In this document: positions 31,971 to 42,506 of the stretch, piece by piece
Layout: the number at the start of each line of letters is the position of its first letter
Position numbering within the stretch: position 1 is the first letter of the stretch
Assembly: GCF_000372725.1 (NCBI RefSeq)
Contig: NW_005196900.1
Location: 387,131-451,130 of the forward strand
Direction: 5' to 3'
DNA from: Emiliania huxleyi CCMP1516
Taxonomy: Eukaryota; Haptophyta; Isochrysidales; Noelaerhabdaceae
Length of the DNA stretch: 64,000 nt
Notes under the pieces: generated by a model
Seen by the model: only the letters and a program-made list of their open reading frames with translations
Told to the model about the DNA's origin: nothing
The model's database searches: none
Program-made: the position numbers and the translations under genes

Positions 31971-32166
31971 CTCGCGGTCGCGCGTCTAAACTGTCTAAAA
32001 CCGTGTGTAAAGTCAAAAACACGCACAAGGGCTGGCACGGCTGACACGGCTGACACGGGGTGGCGGTCGCTATAGCGCGTCAGGGCCGACCGGTATATGA
32101 CACTTTGCCGACCGCCCGTCATACGCGCGCAAAAAGCCTCCGCCTCTAATCCGAGTCCGAGTCGTA

Positions 32167-32382
32167 TCACGCCGTTGCCTTGGACTTCGCCTTGCACTTC
32201 GGCTTAGCTTTTTTCCCTTTCTCGAGCTCCTTGACGCGCTTCTCTATGGCAGAGATTTTGGTGGACGTCGCTTTCTGCGAGTTCGCGATCTTGCGCGTCG
32301 CGGCCGCGACGGCCGCCACTCCCTTACTCGTCTTTTGCATCTCCTTTGCCGTGATAGCCATGAACTTTTGTATTTCGGACAT
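32167..32382 (-). CDS. Small basic coiled-coil protein
   Basis: 71 residues, starting MSEIQKFMAITAKEMQKTSK, continuing as a predicted coiled coil (ISAIEKRVKELEKGKKAKPK) and ending in a Lys/Ala-rich nuclear-localisation-like tail. Codon usage is AT-richer than the neighbours. No family recognised; compact ATG-to-stop ORF without introns. Confidence 0.5.
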   Translation of the reverse strand: MSEIQKFMAITAKEMQKTSKGVAAVAAATRKIANSQKATSTKISAIEKRVKELEKGKKAKPKCKAKSKATA

Positions 32383-32480
32383 AATAAGGGGGGCAGATTA
32401 CGGGGCGAGGGGCGCAGGTGTACGGACTTTACCGGTCGGCCACCGTTTTACCGGTCGGCCACCTACCCGTTTGACGGGTA

Positions 32481-32807
32481 CTAAATGAACATAGTGAGAC
32501 CAGACGATGATGGAAGCGAGAGTGGCAGGTCATCGTCTACTGGCTCGCCCGCCTTCCACTCGCCGTCGTAGTAGACGCTGCCGTCGGCCCAACGCCAGAC
32601 GCCGCGCCCCTCCTTCTCGCCCCCCTTCCACTCGCCGCTATAGACGTTGCCGCTGGCGTACCGCTTAACTCCGTACCCCTCGATCGCACCCGCCGCCCAC
32701 TCGCCGTCGTAGACGTCGCCGGCGGCGGCGAAGCGGAAGACGCCGCGCCCCTCCTTCATGCCCGCCTTCCATTCGCCTTCGTAGACGTTCCCGTTGCGGT
32801 ACCGCAT
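32481..32807 (-). CDS. MORN-repeat protein, probably 5'-frameshifted
   Basis: From ATG at 32807: four to five MORN repeats (GNVYEGEWKAGMKEGRGVF, GDVYDGEWAAGAIEGYGV, GNVYSGEWKGGEKEGRGV, GSVYYDGEWKAG) and a short tail. MORN repeats bind membranes or scaffolds. Upstream, 32808-32898 encodes another repeat (ANGSVYEGE) in a different frame. At about 32838-32853 the sequence GAGTGCGGAGTGG looks like a 5-base tandem insertion (GAGTG-CG-GAGTG-G), which breaks the frame between the two repeats. Either the downstream ATG is the real start or the locus is degrading; an assembly error is also possible. Confidence 0.6.
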   Translation of the reverse strand: MRYRNGNVYEGEWKAGMKEGRGVFRFAAAGDVYDGEWAAGAIEGYGVKRYASGNVYSGEWKGGEKEGRGVWRWADGSVYYDGEWKAGEPVDDDLPLSLPSSSGLTMFI

Positions 32808-33186
32808 GGTGCCGCGCCCCTCCCTCTTGCCCGCCTTCCACTCCGCACTCGCCTTCGTAGACGCTCCCGTTGGCGTAGTCCAAAATTAGGTGTGACACAC
32901 GTGGGCGCCGGCCCCGAGACGGCGGCCACCAAGATGGCCGAGAAGTGTCCGCGGACAGGAAACAGGAAACACGAAACTATGCAGGAGTGAGAGAGAAAGT
33001 GACGCCGTGAGACGGTGTCACTATCAGGAAACAGGAAACATGAAACGAGAAACAGAAAACAGGAAAGTGCGTGACGCGATTGTGAGACGTCGTCTCTGCG
33101 CCTCCTCCGCAGAGGCGCAGAGAGAGACAGATCCCTATGTGGAGCTTGCAGCGCTCATGGCATCCTTGCGCCAGGGCACACTCCAT

Positions 33187-35915
33187 CTAGCCACCCTTCT
33201 TGTAGACGTAGCAGTCGACGGTCTCCGTCGGCGCGCGAATCGTGCGCGTGGTGGTGGAGCCGAGCACCTTGCAGTACCAGTACTTGTGCTTGATGAGCCG
33301 AAGCTCGATGCCGCCGCAGCCGCCGGCAAGCAGAGGCACGTCCATGCAGCTCTGCTGGCACTCCGCGAGGCTCCACCTCTCGCCGACGCCCTCGTAGAAT
33401 ACCTTGCTCAATACCTTGCTCGAGCTACCGTCCTTGTCGGCGCAGAAGCCTGGGCGGAGCTTGGTGAAGCCAGCAGCGGCGCCGAGGACCCCTTTTGGCG
33501 GCGGCGTGGCCGCCGCCGCGACCGTGGCCGACGGCGAGGCCGACAGGGGCGGCGGCGACGGCAGCGACTGCGGCGGCGGCGGTCGGCGACCCGGAGGGAN
33601 NNNNNNNNNNNNNNNNNNNNNNNNNNNNNNNNNNNNNNNNNNNNNNNNNNNNNNNNNNNNNNNNNNNNNNNNNNNNNNNNNNNNNNNNNNNNNNNNNNNN
33701 NNNNNNNNNNNNNNNNNNNNNNNNNNNNNNNNNNNNNNNNNNNNNNNNTGACGGCGGCGACGTAGGCGAAGGCGCCGGCGAGGGCGGCGGCGGCAAGTGC
33801 GGCGCCGGCTAGGGCGGCGGCGTCGAGGGCGGCGGCGAGGGCTGCGGCGGCGAGGGCGGCGGCGACGAGGGCGGCGGCGGCGCCGTCGGCGGCGGCGAGG
33901 GCGGCGGCGTCGAGGGCGCCGGTGAAGGCTGGGGGCGAGGGCGGCGGCGTCGAGGGCGGCGGTGAAGGCGGGGGCGAGGGCGGCGGCGGCGAGGGCGGCG
34001 GCGGCGAGGGCGGCGGCGGCGAGGGCGGCGGTGAAGGCGGCGGCGAGGGCGGCGGCGGCGAGGGCGGCGGTGAAGGCGGGGGCGAGGGCGGCGGCGGTGA
34101 GGGCGGCGGTGAAGGCGGGGGCGAGGGCGGAGGCGGTGAGGGCGGAGGGGATGGTGGCGGTGACGGTGGCGGCGGGCTCGGCGGTGGGCTCGGCGGCGGT
34201 GAAGGCGGCGGAGACGGCGGCGGCGGGCTCGGCGGGGGTGAAGGCGGCGGCGGCGAGGGCGGCGGCGGGCTCGGAGGCGGCGGAGAGGGCGGTGGTGGAG
34301 ACGGCGGCGGCGAGGGTGGCGGTGGGGCTGGAGGCGGCGGACTTGGGGCTTTGTCGGGCGGGTACGGCGGTGGCGAGGGCGGCGGCGGCGAGGGCGGTGA
34401 CGAGGGCGGTGGCGAGGGTGGCGGCGGCGACGGCGGTTGCGACGGCGGGGACGGGGGCGACGGCGGAGGCGGCGACGGCGGAGGCGGAGACGGGGGTGGC
34501 AAGGGTGGCGGCGACGGAGGCGGCGGCGACGGGGGCGGCGGCGAGGGCGGCGGCGGGCTCGGCGGTGGAGGTGAGGGAGGGGGCGGACTTGGCGGGAGAA
34601 GCATGAAGAAAGTAAGACAGCTCCTCAGCTCGATCGTAGGGCACTGCGCCAGGCAGCTGTACTCGAAGAAGATGTCGATGCTGTCGCCCGGCCCTAACTG
34701 GATCGGGAAGTCTACCCGGATTATCGCCACTTCAAAACTGGTTTTGGTGACGTTGTACGCGGCGGGGCCGCCAGTGAAAAAATCGACGGCTTTCCCCAAA
34801 GCCGGATCCGCAGATGCGGTGGTCTCCTTGGCAGAGAATGTGACGGTGCCGAGAGGCCCACTTGACTCCTGGCGGTAAGACACGCTGAAGTAGAAGGTGT
34901 CTGACTCAAAAATCGGAGTGATGGCGTACCTAGAAGACAGAGGGAGGCGCGGAGAGAGGGGTGGGGGAGGGGGAGGGAGCAGCGTGTGTGTGCGTGTTTG
35001 GGGGGGGGGGGGGAGTGGGCACCACGGCACGGCGCCGTTGTCCTTGGTGATGTTCTTCACGTCAGGGCACTCTGTTACATTTTGTTTGTGAAGTGGGACA
35101 CGAGGCGGTGGCGGCGGCGACGGCGGCGGCGGCGGCGCTTTTGGCGGCGGCGGCGACGGCGGCAGCGGCGGCGACATCGGCGGCAGCGGGTGCGACGGCG
35201 GCAGCGACGGCGGTGACGACGGCGGTGGTGGCGGCGGCGGTGGCGGCGAGGGCGGCAGCGCGGGCGGTGCGGGTGGTGGCGGTGACGGCGGCGGCGGTGA
35301 CGGCGGCGACGGCGGCGACGGCGGCGGCGACGGCGGCGGCGGCGACGGCGGCTGCAACGGCGGCGGCGACGGCGGCGACGGCGGCGGCGACGACGGCGGC
35401 GGCGACGAGGGTGGTGGCGGTGACGGCGGTGGCGGTGACGGCGGTGACGGCGGCGACGGCGGCGACGGCGGCGGCGACGGCGGCGACGATGGCGGCGGCG
35501 GCAAAGGCGGCGGTGACGGAGGCGGCGGCGACGGCGGCATCGAGGGTGGCGGTGAAGGCGGCGAAGGCGGCCGCAACGGCGGCGCGGGTGGTGGGCTTGG
35601 AGCGAAACCAGGCGGGTACGGTGGTGGCGACGGCGGCGAAAACGGCGGCGGCGGCGAGGGCGGCGGCGATGGTGGCGGCGGGGACGGAGGAGGCGGGCTT
35701 GGAGGCGGCGGGGACGGCGGCGGCGGACTCGGTGGCGGCGGCGAGGGCGGCGGCGGTGAGGGTGGCGGCGGCGAGGGTGGAGGCGGAGAAGGCGGAGGCG
35801 GAGAGGGCGGCGGCGAGGGGGGTGGCGGCGAAGGTGGTGGCGGAGAGGGAGGAGGCGGCGGGACAGCGGCGCTAGGGACGATGAGTGCTGCGGAGAGAAG
35901 ATAGATGCGCACCAT
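33187..35915 (-). CDS. Pherophorin-like Ser/Pro-rich secreted protein with Cys-rich C-terminal domain
   Basis: The ATG at 35915 starts a signal peptide (MVRIYLLSAALIVPSAAV). Long (SPPPP)n hydroxyproline-rich blocks alternate with one globular domain at about 34900-34610 (YAITPIFESDTFYFSVSYRQ, then FFEYSCLAQCPTIELRSC). A GT-AG intron with a poly-C tract lies near 34930-35035 (exon ends CCGTG, resumes GTACGCC). More SPPP repeats lead into an assembly gap (33600-33748). Beyond the gap an 85-residue Cys-rich domain closes the ORF: GFCADKDGSSSK, WSLAECQQSCMDVP, GGIELR, CYVYKKGG, which looks PAN/apple-like. The frames on the two sides of the gap differ, as expected if the true gap length is unknown. 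Likely cell-wall or scale matrix protein. Confidence 0.6.
33600..33748. other. Assembly gap (149 N)
   Basis: A run of N inside GGC-triplet repeats coding the Pro/Ser-rich region. Actual size and frame are unknown. Confidence 0.99.
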
Positions 35916-36362
35916 TGCCCTTGGTTTCCAATTGGGGAAAAGGGGGTATGGCCTCGGATATATTGCCTGACCAGCCGCCGGAGAGACCAACCCTCCGAGA
36001 CCTCGCTGCAGACTCCACTGGGGTGCGAGTTAATGCGCGGTTGGGGGGGCCTGAAAAGGGGAGCTCCCTCTCTCCCCACCCCGAGGACCTCTGCCACACA
36101 ACCAAAAAAGAATAAAGAGGTCAAAAGGAAAAGAGCCACTTCTCGTCGAAGCACGCTCGCCAGAGATCAGATCTATCTCTCACATCATCAGCACTCACTG
36201 CACTGAATGCCCTGAATTTTTCTTCTTCTTAGCCAAACGCACCCAATGAACACACCAGTGAGGGAGGGCGAGACGATCGAGGGGTCCCGTACCATGCGGA
36301 ATCGACCCTATCAAGTGCTCAAGTGCTCAAGACAGAAAGAACACCCCACAGAAAGAAAGAAA

Positions 36363-36432
36363 GAAAGAATTTACAACGCAAGCCTCTCGCACACGCACGA
36401 TTCACACGACAGACAAGGCGCAGGCGACGGCT
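36363..36432 (+). repeat. 70-bp repeat shared with 500-569
   Basis: AAAGAATTTACAACGCAAGC then CCTCTCGCACACGCACGATT and onward to GGCGACGGCT. The last 44 bases are identical to the copy upstream of the magnesium transporter. Confidence 0.9.
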
Positions 36433-36708
36433 TCCTTAGAACCTCGCGCTTCCTTGGGCCCCCCTAGCAGCAGACCGCACCCCCTCTACTCGGAGCTAGT
36501 GGACACGACACCAGCTAGTGATACGAGAATACGCACCGCCCCGACGCAGTACCGTACTACGCGACGATAACACGAGAATACAAGAATACGCAGCTGCGAG
36601 ACGCCCCAGGCGGCGAGTAGTCGTCGTTGAACCTCCGGCATGTAGTTGCCCGTGGTTAGCGCCCGTCCGCCCTCTGCCGTCCGTCGCTTCGTGTGAATTA
36701 GAGCTCTA

Positions 36709-36733
36709 GCGATGGCCAGCCTTTCTGCCGGCT
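36709..36733 (+). repeat. Exact duplicate of the receptor gene start
   Basis: 25 bases, starting GCGATGGCCAGCCTTTCTGC, identical to 37351-37375, which contain the start codon of the receptor gene. Here the frame hits TGA immediately after. Confidence 0.9.
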
Positions 36734-36840
36734 GAGGGGAGCGCAGTTGTGTGTGTGTGTGTGTCCCTGTCCCTGTCCCTGTTCCTGTCGAAATCGCACA
36801 CAGGAGACTACTCGAGTGGTCGGTTTTCCTCCTTTTCATG

Positions 36841-37345
36841 TGCTTATCAGAGTAGCCCGAGGACGGGGGGGGGGGCGGGCCTCGCCCGGGGCTCACCGGC
36901 GCCCGGCCGTCCCCGCCCCCTCCCTCACCTGCCCCACCCCGGGGCCTCACTCGCGATGCGCTGTCCCGGGGGGGTGACCCAGCCAGGGCGCAGGGGCACC
37001 ACGGGCGGGCCACAGCCCACGCGCACGCGGCCCCGTACCTACGCCTACCGGCTACCGCGCGCCCCCGGCCAACCAGCGCCACGCCTAAAAGATTAAGAAT
37101 TCTACCCCCTGAAAGGCGCGCTCCGCACGAAAGTGAAAGCTGAATGGGCGGGTCGGGTGCCGCCGGGGTGGGGGGGGTGGGGGCACCCGGGGCGCCTCAC
37201 TCTGAGGAGCTCCGCCCCGCCCCTGCCCCTCACTGCCCCGGGGGTGGGGCCTCACCCGCAGCCGGCGCGTCCCGGGGTGGGGTCTCGGGGTGAGTCCCGG
37301 GTGAGGCCCGCCCCCAGACCCGTCCTCGGGCTGTGATAAGCACAT
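36841..37345. repeat. GC-rich inverted repeat upstream of the receptor gene
   Basis: TGCTTATCAGAGTAGCCCGA, GGACGGG and GCGGGCCTC at 36841-36960 are matched by the reverse complement of 37215-37345. The arms of about 110-120 bp could fold into a long hairpin just before the start codon. Confidence 0.7.
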
Positions 37346-37353
37346 ATCAAGCG

Positions 37354-38322
37354 ATGGCCAGCCTTTCTGCCGGCTCCTGGTGGTTCAACCATAGCTGCAG
37401 CGCCGATGCCGACTGGAGCGAATCGGTGGAGCTCTCGTCGGCGGACACGGGAGTCGTGTACGGTCTCGCGATCGCCTCGGCGTCCGTCTCGCTCTGCGGG
37501 TCGCTCTTCGTCCTCTTCACCTTCCACTCCATCTATGGCTGCTGCGGACGGCGGCGGAGTCAAGCTGGCCGGGCGCCGAACGCGACTCTCATACTCTACT
37601 GGATGTCGGTCTCCGACGTCGGCCTCGATCTCTTTGTGATTGTCGACTCGGCGGTGATCAACCACTACGACCGCGCGCCGTCTGCGGCGACCGGCGCGTG
37701 CGGCGGCCTCTGCGCGTTTCTCGGCGGCGCCAACCAGTTCTTCTCGCTCGCGGTCGTGCTGTGGACGGGCGCCCTCGCGGCCAACATGGTTGTGACGGTT
37801 TTGCGGCGGCCAGCGCCTGGCGCGCCGAACGCTGCGGCGGAGAAGCTGGTCCGCTCAAGCCATCTGGTGGCGTGGGGCACGTCCGGTACCACGGTGCTGC
37901 TGCTGTGGGCCGCGGGCGGGCTCGGCTCTGCTGGGCTCGCCGGCTGCGCGGCACGGAGAGGCGTGGAGGGCGAGCAGTGTGCTCAGCGCGCCTCGTTGCG
38001 GTGTAGGCTCGTCTGCTGGATCTCGGATGCGTGGCTCTTTGCGCGCTTCTTCCTCTTTTACCTTCCGCTGCTGATGGCGCGCGCCCCCTCCGGGGTTCTG
38101 TCCCCTCTTTCCCCCGCACCTCCTCGGCCTTGCACCTCCATCGACCCCCTCCCCTCCCCCCCCAGCCCCATCCCCCTCACTCAGTCCCCTCACCCCCGCC
38201 CCTCGACCCCCGCCCCTCGACCCCCGGCCCGTCACCCCGACGCAGGTGCTCGGCTTCACCGCTTGGACCTACTCGCGCGTCCGCACAGACCTCAAGCTCC
38301 TCCTCGCTTCCGCCCAGCCAGC

Positions 38323-38357
<35 letters not shown>

Positions 38358-38770
38358 GCAGCAGCAGCGAGGTGCTTCTAGCGCTCAGTGTGCGCTTCGC
38401 GCGGTACGTGGCGGTCTTTGCGCTGGTCTGGACCTTCCCCATCTTACTCCGCGCGTGGAGCGCCTTCGCTCGGCCGCCCGCGTGGCTGTCTGCCTGCGCC
38501 GCCGTCTTCTCGCCGCTGCAAGGCCTCGGCAACGCGCTGATATACGGCTTCACTCCGAGCGTGCGCGAGCACTACCGGAACGGATGCCTCGGCGGCGCCG
38601 CCCGCCGCACCTCCCTCGCACGCCTCGCCTCCTCCACCTCGTCGCGCGCCCGCACGCCGCGCGGGCAGCATGGCGGCGGCGTCTCGATGGCGCCCGCCTT
38701 CCGCGCGTCGAGCACCGGCTCGAGCGGGGAGGGCGGAGGGGAGTGCCGTGTCACGCAGGGCGCCTTGTAG
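37354..38770 (+). CDS. Seven-helix receptor, cAMP-receptor/secretin-like GPCR (2 exons)
   Basis: Exons 37354-38076 and 38246-38770 (415 residues) joined across a GC-AG intron with a CCCC-rich body. Hydrophobic helices occur at VVYGLAIASASVSLCGSLFV, TLILYWMSVSDVGLDLFVIV, FFSLAVVLWTGALAANMVV, LVAWGTSGTTVLLLWAAGG, FARFFLFYLPLLM, YVAVFALVWTFPILL and LSACAAVFSPLQGLGNALIY. The last one, with LQGLGNALIYG, matches helix 7 of cAMP-receptor-like and related GPCRs. The intracellular tail is Ser/Arg-rich with possible phosphorylation sites. There is no obvious signal peptide; an N-terminal glycosylation sequon (NHS) is present. Plasma-membrane signalling role by family; ligand unknown. Confidence 0.7.
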
Positions 38771-39213
38771 CCTGAGCCATGGCGGCGAGCGCCGTGTAGG
38801 AGCCCCGTGGGAGAGGCGCTGTCGTGCGGGGCGGCTCGTTCACTGTGGCGGCGGCACGGGCAGCCCCCAGGTGCGCGCTGCCGTCGCCCCCCCGCTCACA
38901 CTCTCTCTCCCGTGAGAGCCGTGTCTAGGGTGCTTTCGTGTATCGTAAGAGAGTGGGCATGGCCGGGGGCATTTTTCAGAGACAGAGTGGTACATGTACA
39001 GTATGGCCGACGCGATCGGCGATTCTCCAGAGGCAGCAGGACGCAGGCGGGGAGATCGGGGAGAGTCAGCGAGCCCACGCGGCGTCGCGCTGTACATGGA
39101 GACAGGCGACGGTGCGAGACGCATCGAGAGGCAGGCTCGGCCCATGTCCGAAGCATCCGGCGACGCGACGCGAAGTGGCACGAGGTGTGCGCGCCGCGTC
39201 TGTCGCCGCGGCC
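38771..39213. other. Convergent intergenic region
   Basis: Lies between the 3' ends of the receptor and the AP endonuclease. I see no gene or clear repeat. Confidence 0.5.
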
Positions 39214-40248
39214 TCACGCGGCGGCGGTGCGGGCGAGCGCGACGAGGGAGGGGGCGTGATCTCCGTTTGGCGCGTACTCCGCGAGGTAGGCGCAGTCGTG
39301 CAGCGAGAGGGCGGCTCCCGGCGCGGCGAGGGAGGCGGAGGCGACGGCGTAGTCGAGGCGGAGGCCGCGGTTGAGCAGCTGGTTGCCGGAGCGGGTCGAC
39401 CAGTACGAGAAGGCTCCGCTCGCGTCGGGCCACAGCTGGCGGAAGCAGTCGACGAACGGCCCCGAGGCGAGCAGCGCTCCGAAGGCGGCCCGCTCGCGCG
39501 GCGTGCAGCCCGCCGACTTTGGGACGTGCTTGGCGGTGACGTTCCAGATGTCGGCGTCGAGGTGCGCGACGTTGAGGTCTCCGAAGAGGACGACCGGCTT
39601 GCCGCTCGCCTGCAGCGTCTGCAGGTAGGAGCGCATGGCCGGCTCCCAAGTGTCGATGCGGTAGTCGAGCCGCTTGAGGTCCTGCCCCGCGTTTGGGACG
39701 TAGGCCGCCACCGCGTGGCAGTCCGGGAACTCGATCGAGACGGTGCGCCCCTCGTTGATCGACTCGACGGCGTCGAGCGAGACGCTCGAGACCTCGACGC
39801 CGCTCCGGACGAGGCACACGACGCCCGAGTAGCCGTTCTTGGCGGTGCAGACCGCCCAGTGCGCCGTGTAGCCCGGCAGCAGCCCGAGCAGCGCCGCCTC
39901 GGCCGCGGCGACATTCTTCTGCTGCAGCTTATGCTCGGAGATGGCGAGCACGTCCGGCTTCTCCGCCTCGACGAGCGCGGAGAGCAACGCCTTGCGCTCG
40001 TCAGCATTCTTGCCGTTGAGCAGGCCGTTCAGGCCGCCCACGTTCCAGTGCACCAGCACGAGGCCACTCTCCGCGCGCGGCTTGCGCGGTGTCGGGGTGC
40101 GCTCGATCATGTCCGCCTTGCCGGCCGCAATCGCCTTGGCAGAGGTCGTAATCTTGGAGGCGTTGGCGGCGATGGCACTCGCCGCCGCAGCCGTTTTTTT
40201 GGCCGCGGGGGCTTCCTCTTGCTGGTCAGCCTTCTTCTTCGGAGGCAT
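39214..40248 (-). CDS. AP endonuclease, exonuclease III / APEX family
   Basis: Single exon, 344 residues, starting at ATG 40248. The first 55 residues are Lys/Ala-rich (MPPKKKADQQEE), suggesting nuclear import. The catalytic core follows: VHWNVGGLN, ISEHKLQ (metal-binding Glu), AYVPN (Tyr), LFGDLNVAHLD (Asp and Asn), then WSTRSGNQLLNRGLRLDYAV and GDHAPSLVAL with the catalytic Asp-His. All expected active-site residues appear present, so it is likely an active base-excision-repair enzyme cutting at abasic sites. The length matches APEX1-type proteins. It lies divergent to the JmjC gene with about 255 bp between the starts. Confidence 0.9.
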   Translation of the reverse strand: MPPKKKADQQEEAPAAKKTAAAASAIAANASKITTSAKAIAAGKADMIERTPTPRKPRAESGLVLVHWNVGGLNGLLNGKNADERKALLSALVEAEKPDVLAISEHKLQQKNVAAAEAALLGLLPGYTAHWAVCTAKNGYSGVVCLVRSGVEVSSVSLDAVESINEGRTVSIEFPDCHAVAAYVPNAGQDLKRLDYRIDTWEPAMRSYLQTLQASGKPVVLFGDLNVAHLDADIWNVTAKHVPKSAGCTPRERAAFGALLASGPFVDCFRQLWPDASGAFSYWSTRSGNQLLNRGLRLDYAVASASLAAPGAALSLHDCAYLAEYAPNGDHAPSLVALARTAAA

Positions 40249-40503
40249 GGTGGCTACGGCAGGCGGGAGAGTGCAGGAGACAGCTGGGCGGCGCCTGGCG
40301 GGAGAGGGGAAAAAGAATACAGGGGTGCAGATTTCTTTTTTGCGGCTGGACTATGCGGGACTGGAGGGGGGGCTGGGCGGGAGTGAGGAAAGCGAGGAAA
40401 AGAAATTCACGCAAAAGAAAAGGCGCAGCGGGCGTGGGTGCGGCGCCCTCTTGCCTTGTTGGGTACGCTGTGGCGGCGACGCAAACACAGCGGCTGGTTC
40501 GAG

Positions 40504-42269
40504 ATGCGTCTGATGGCCCTGCTGCCGCTCTTCGGCCTCGCCCGCGCCTCGATCGTCGAGGAGGTGGCCAGTAAGCCGGCGGCCGAGCTCCGCAAGCGAC
40601 TGGCCACTGCTTCGGCAGAGGAGCTGATGGCAAAGAGCAGCTCGGGCCAGACGGTGGCGCACGTGCTGGTTGCCTCGCTCTATTCGGGCAAGGCGGGTGA
40701 CATCTCCCGCCTTGAGCCGTGGTCCCACCCGGGCACCGAGACGCGCTACCGCCACGCCATCACCAACCGGCTTGCGCAGCCGATGCTGCCGATGCTCGCC
40801 GCCGTGCTCAAGACGCAGCCAGCGCTCGCGCGCGCCGCCGACGCGCACGGCGTCACCCCGCTGCACCTGGCCGCGCTGCTCGGCGTGCAGGGCGCCGCTC
40901 GGCTGCTGCTCGACGCCGGCGCCTCTCCGCTCGCCGCGACAGACGTGGGCATCAGCGCGCTACGCGAGGCGATGCTGATGGGGCAGGTGGAGATCCTGGC
41001 GATGATGATGCGCGCGCTGCCGGAGGAGGAGAGGGAGAGGCGGTCGAGGGAGGCGGCGAGGTACGCCTCGCTCCCCGGCTCGCCCCTTCTCCCCTCCGCC
41101 CTCAAGGAGGCTGGACTGCCGTCGCTGCCGCGCGCTCGCCCTCGCGTCGACCCGCCTCCGAGAGGGGCACAGGAAGGCGCGAGCTGCGGGGAGGGGGGAG
41201 GGTGGGACGCGCTGCGCTACCTGCCGGAGGATGTCCGCTCTCGCTGCGAGATCGACCAGCGGGACGGCTCGACTTTGTCCGAGGAGGAGTACTTTCGAGA
41301 GTACTTTTCGCAGGCGCGGCCGGTGCTGCTGCGCGATGCAATCCCGCTCAAGCAGCGGTGTGGGCTGGCAAAGGGACGGGGGCCGATGAAGGCGGCGGAG
41401 ACGCGCAAGCGGCGGTGCGGTCGCACCGCGTACCCCTCGCTCACAGGGCAGCAGTTCTGCGGCTCTTTCTCGTACCTCGATCTCAACGACCACCCGGCGT
41501 GCAGCGACGAGAGCCGCACGCTGCCTGTCTGCGTCTCAAAGCCAAACAACGCGGGCGGCGAAGGCAAGATCAACGGGTCTTCCTCGGTCTGGTCCAAGCT
41601 GCCCGTCAACTTTCGGTATGGCCCGGAGCACGCCCCTCTCGCGCTGCTGCGGCGCAGCTGGGAGGCGGCGGGCTCGCGGCAGCTCTTTGCGGGCGGCAAC
41701 GGGTCTGGCGCCGCGCTGCACTTTCACAACGCGGCGTACAACGCGCTCTTCTTCGGGGTGAAGCACTGGCTCATCACGCCGCCGCGGTGGGCGGGCATCT
41801 CCGGCACCGCCTCGACCTACTGGCGCGACGTGCACGCGCCGAGAGACATGCCCGCCGGCTTGCCCGTGCGCTGCTCGCAGGGCCCAGGCGGCAGAGTGCT
41901 CTCGTGCGTGCCGCATTAGCTGTTGATGATTCACAGCCCGTTCTGAATTGTGCAGGCGACATGATGCTGGTGCCGGCGCACTGGGGGCACGCCACCATCA
42001 ACGAGGCCTTCTCGATCGGAGTGGGTGACCTCTATTGCGACCGGCGGCTGAGCATCTACCTGCAGGACGGCCGGTGCGCGTCGCCGGTCAAGACCCTCAG
42101 AGGGATGGCGCCCACGCAGCGGCTGCGCGGCTACTTCGTGATGAGCGGCGGCGCGCCGGCGAGAGGGAAGGGGCGGGGCGACGCGCGCGGCCGAGGGGCG
42201 CTGCCCGGCCGAGGAGGTCCCGGGCGCGCGCTTGGTCGAGCGCGCTCAAAGCGACGCCGGAGCTCCTGA
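40504..42269 (+). CDS. Ankyrin-repeat JmjC-domain protein (2 exons)
   Basis: Exons 40504-41881 and 41956-42269 are phase-consistent (563 residues). The ATG at 40504 starts a hydrophobic leader (MRLMALLPLFGLARA), so secretion or ER targeting is likely; an in-frame ATG at 40438 exists. Ankyrin repeats: HGVTPLHLAALLGVQGAARL and GISALREAMLMGQVEIL. The JmjC/cupin part has LHFHNAAYNALFFGVKHWL and, after the 74-bp GC-AG intron, GDMMLVPAHWGHATIN. The usual HxD/E iron ligand is replaced by HxN (HFHN), so Fe(II)/2-oxoglutarate chemistry is not certain, though the distal His is present. The C-terminus is Arg/Gly-rich. Probable oxygenase-fold protein acting on a protein substrate. Confidence 0.75.
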
Positions 42270-42329
42270 AGGCAATGGATGTATTGCCGTGGGGCTCCTG
42301 CCCGTGTCCGGGCGTGGAGATGTGAGGGT

Positions 42330-42506
42330 TGCCCCCCCCCCTGCCCCACCACTTTGTGTGTGGGCGGAGAAATTTGCCTGGAAGCTGGCGCATCCCTTGC
42401 GTTGGAGGAAGACCCTAAGCCTTTTAATGAGACGCGGAGGGAACGACTTGCTCCCCTTTTCACCCATCTCCAAGTAGAGGTGTCCGTTTTATTTATTTAT
42501 TTATTA
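42330..42506 (+). repeat. SINE-like element, longest copy
   Basis: About 175 bp: a CCTGCCCCACCACTTTGTGT head (shared with 14308-14340 inside an HTTM intron), a middle section, then CTCCCCTTTTCACCCATCTC, AGGTGTCCGTTTT and (ATTT)n. Other fragments of the family match only the 3' half. Confidence 0.6.

Larger units (their letters stand above)
35916..37353. other. Intergenic region with flank-repeat copy and inverted repeats
   Basis: No supported gene. Contains tandem AAGTGCTC (about 36316-36331), the 70-bp block shared with 500-569 (36363-36432), a duplicate of the receptor start (36709-36733), a TG/CCTGTC run (36747-36786) and a GC-rich inverted repeat (36841-36960 against 37215-37345). Confidence 0.55.

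Noticed and set aside
38840-40007. Long ORFs overlapping the AP endonuclease in other frames and on the plus strand
   Set aside because: The endonuclease frame has every catalytic motif; the others are shadows.
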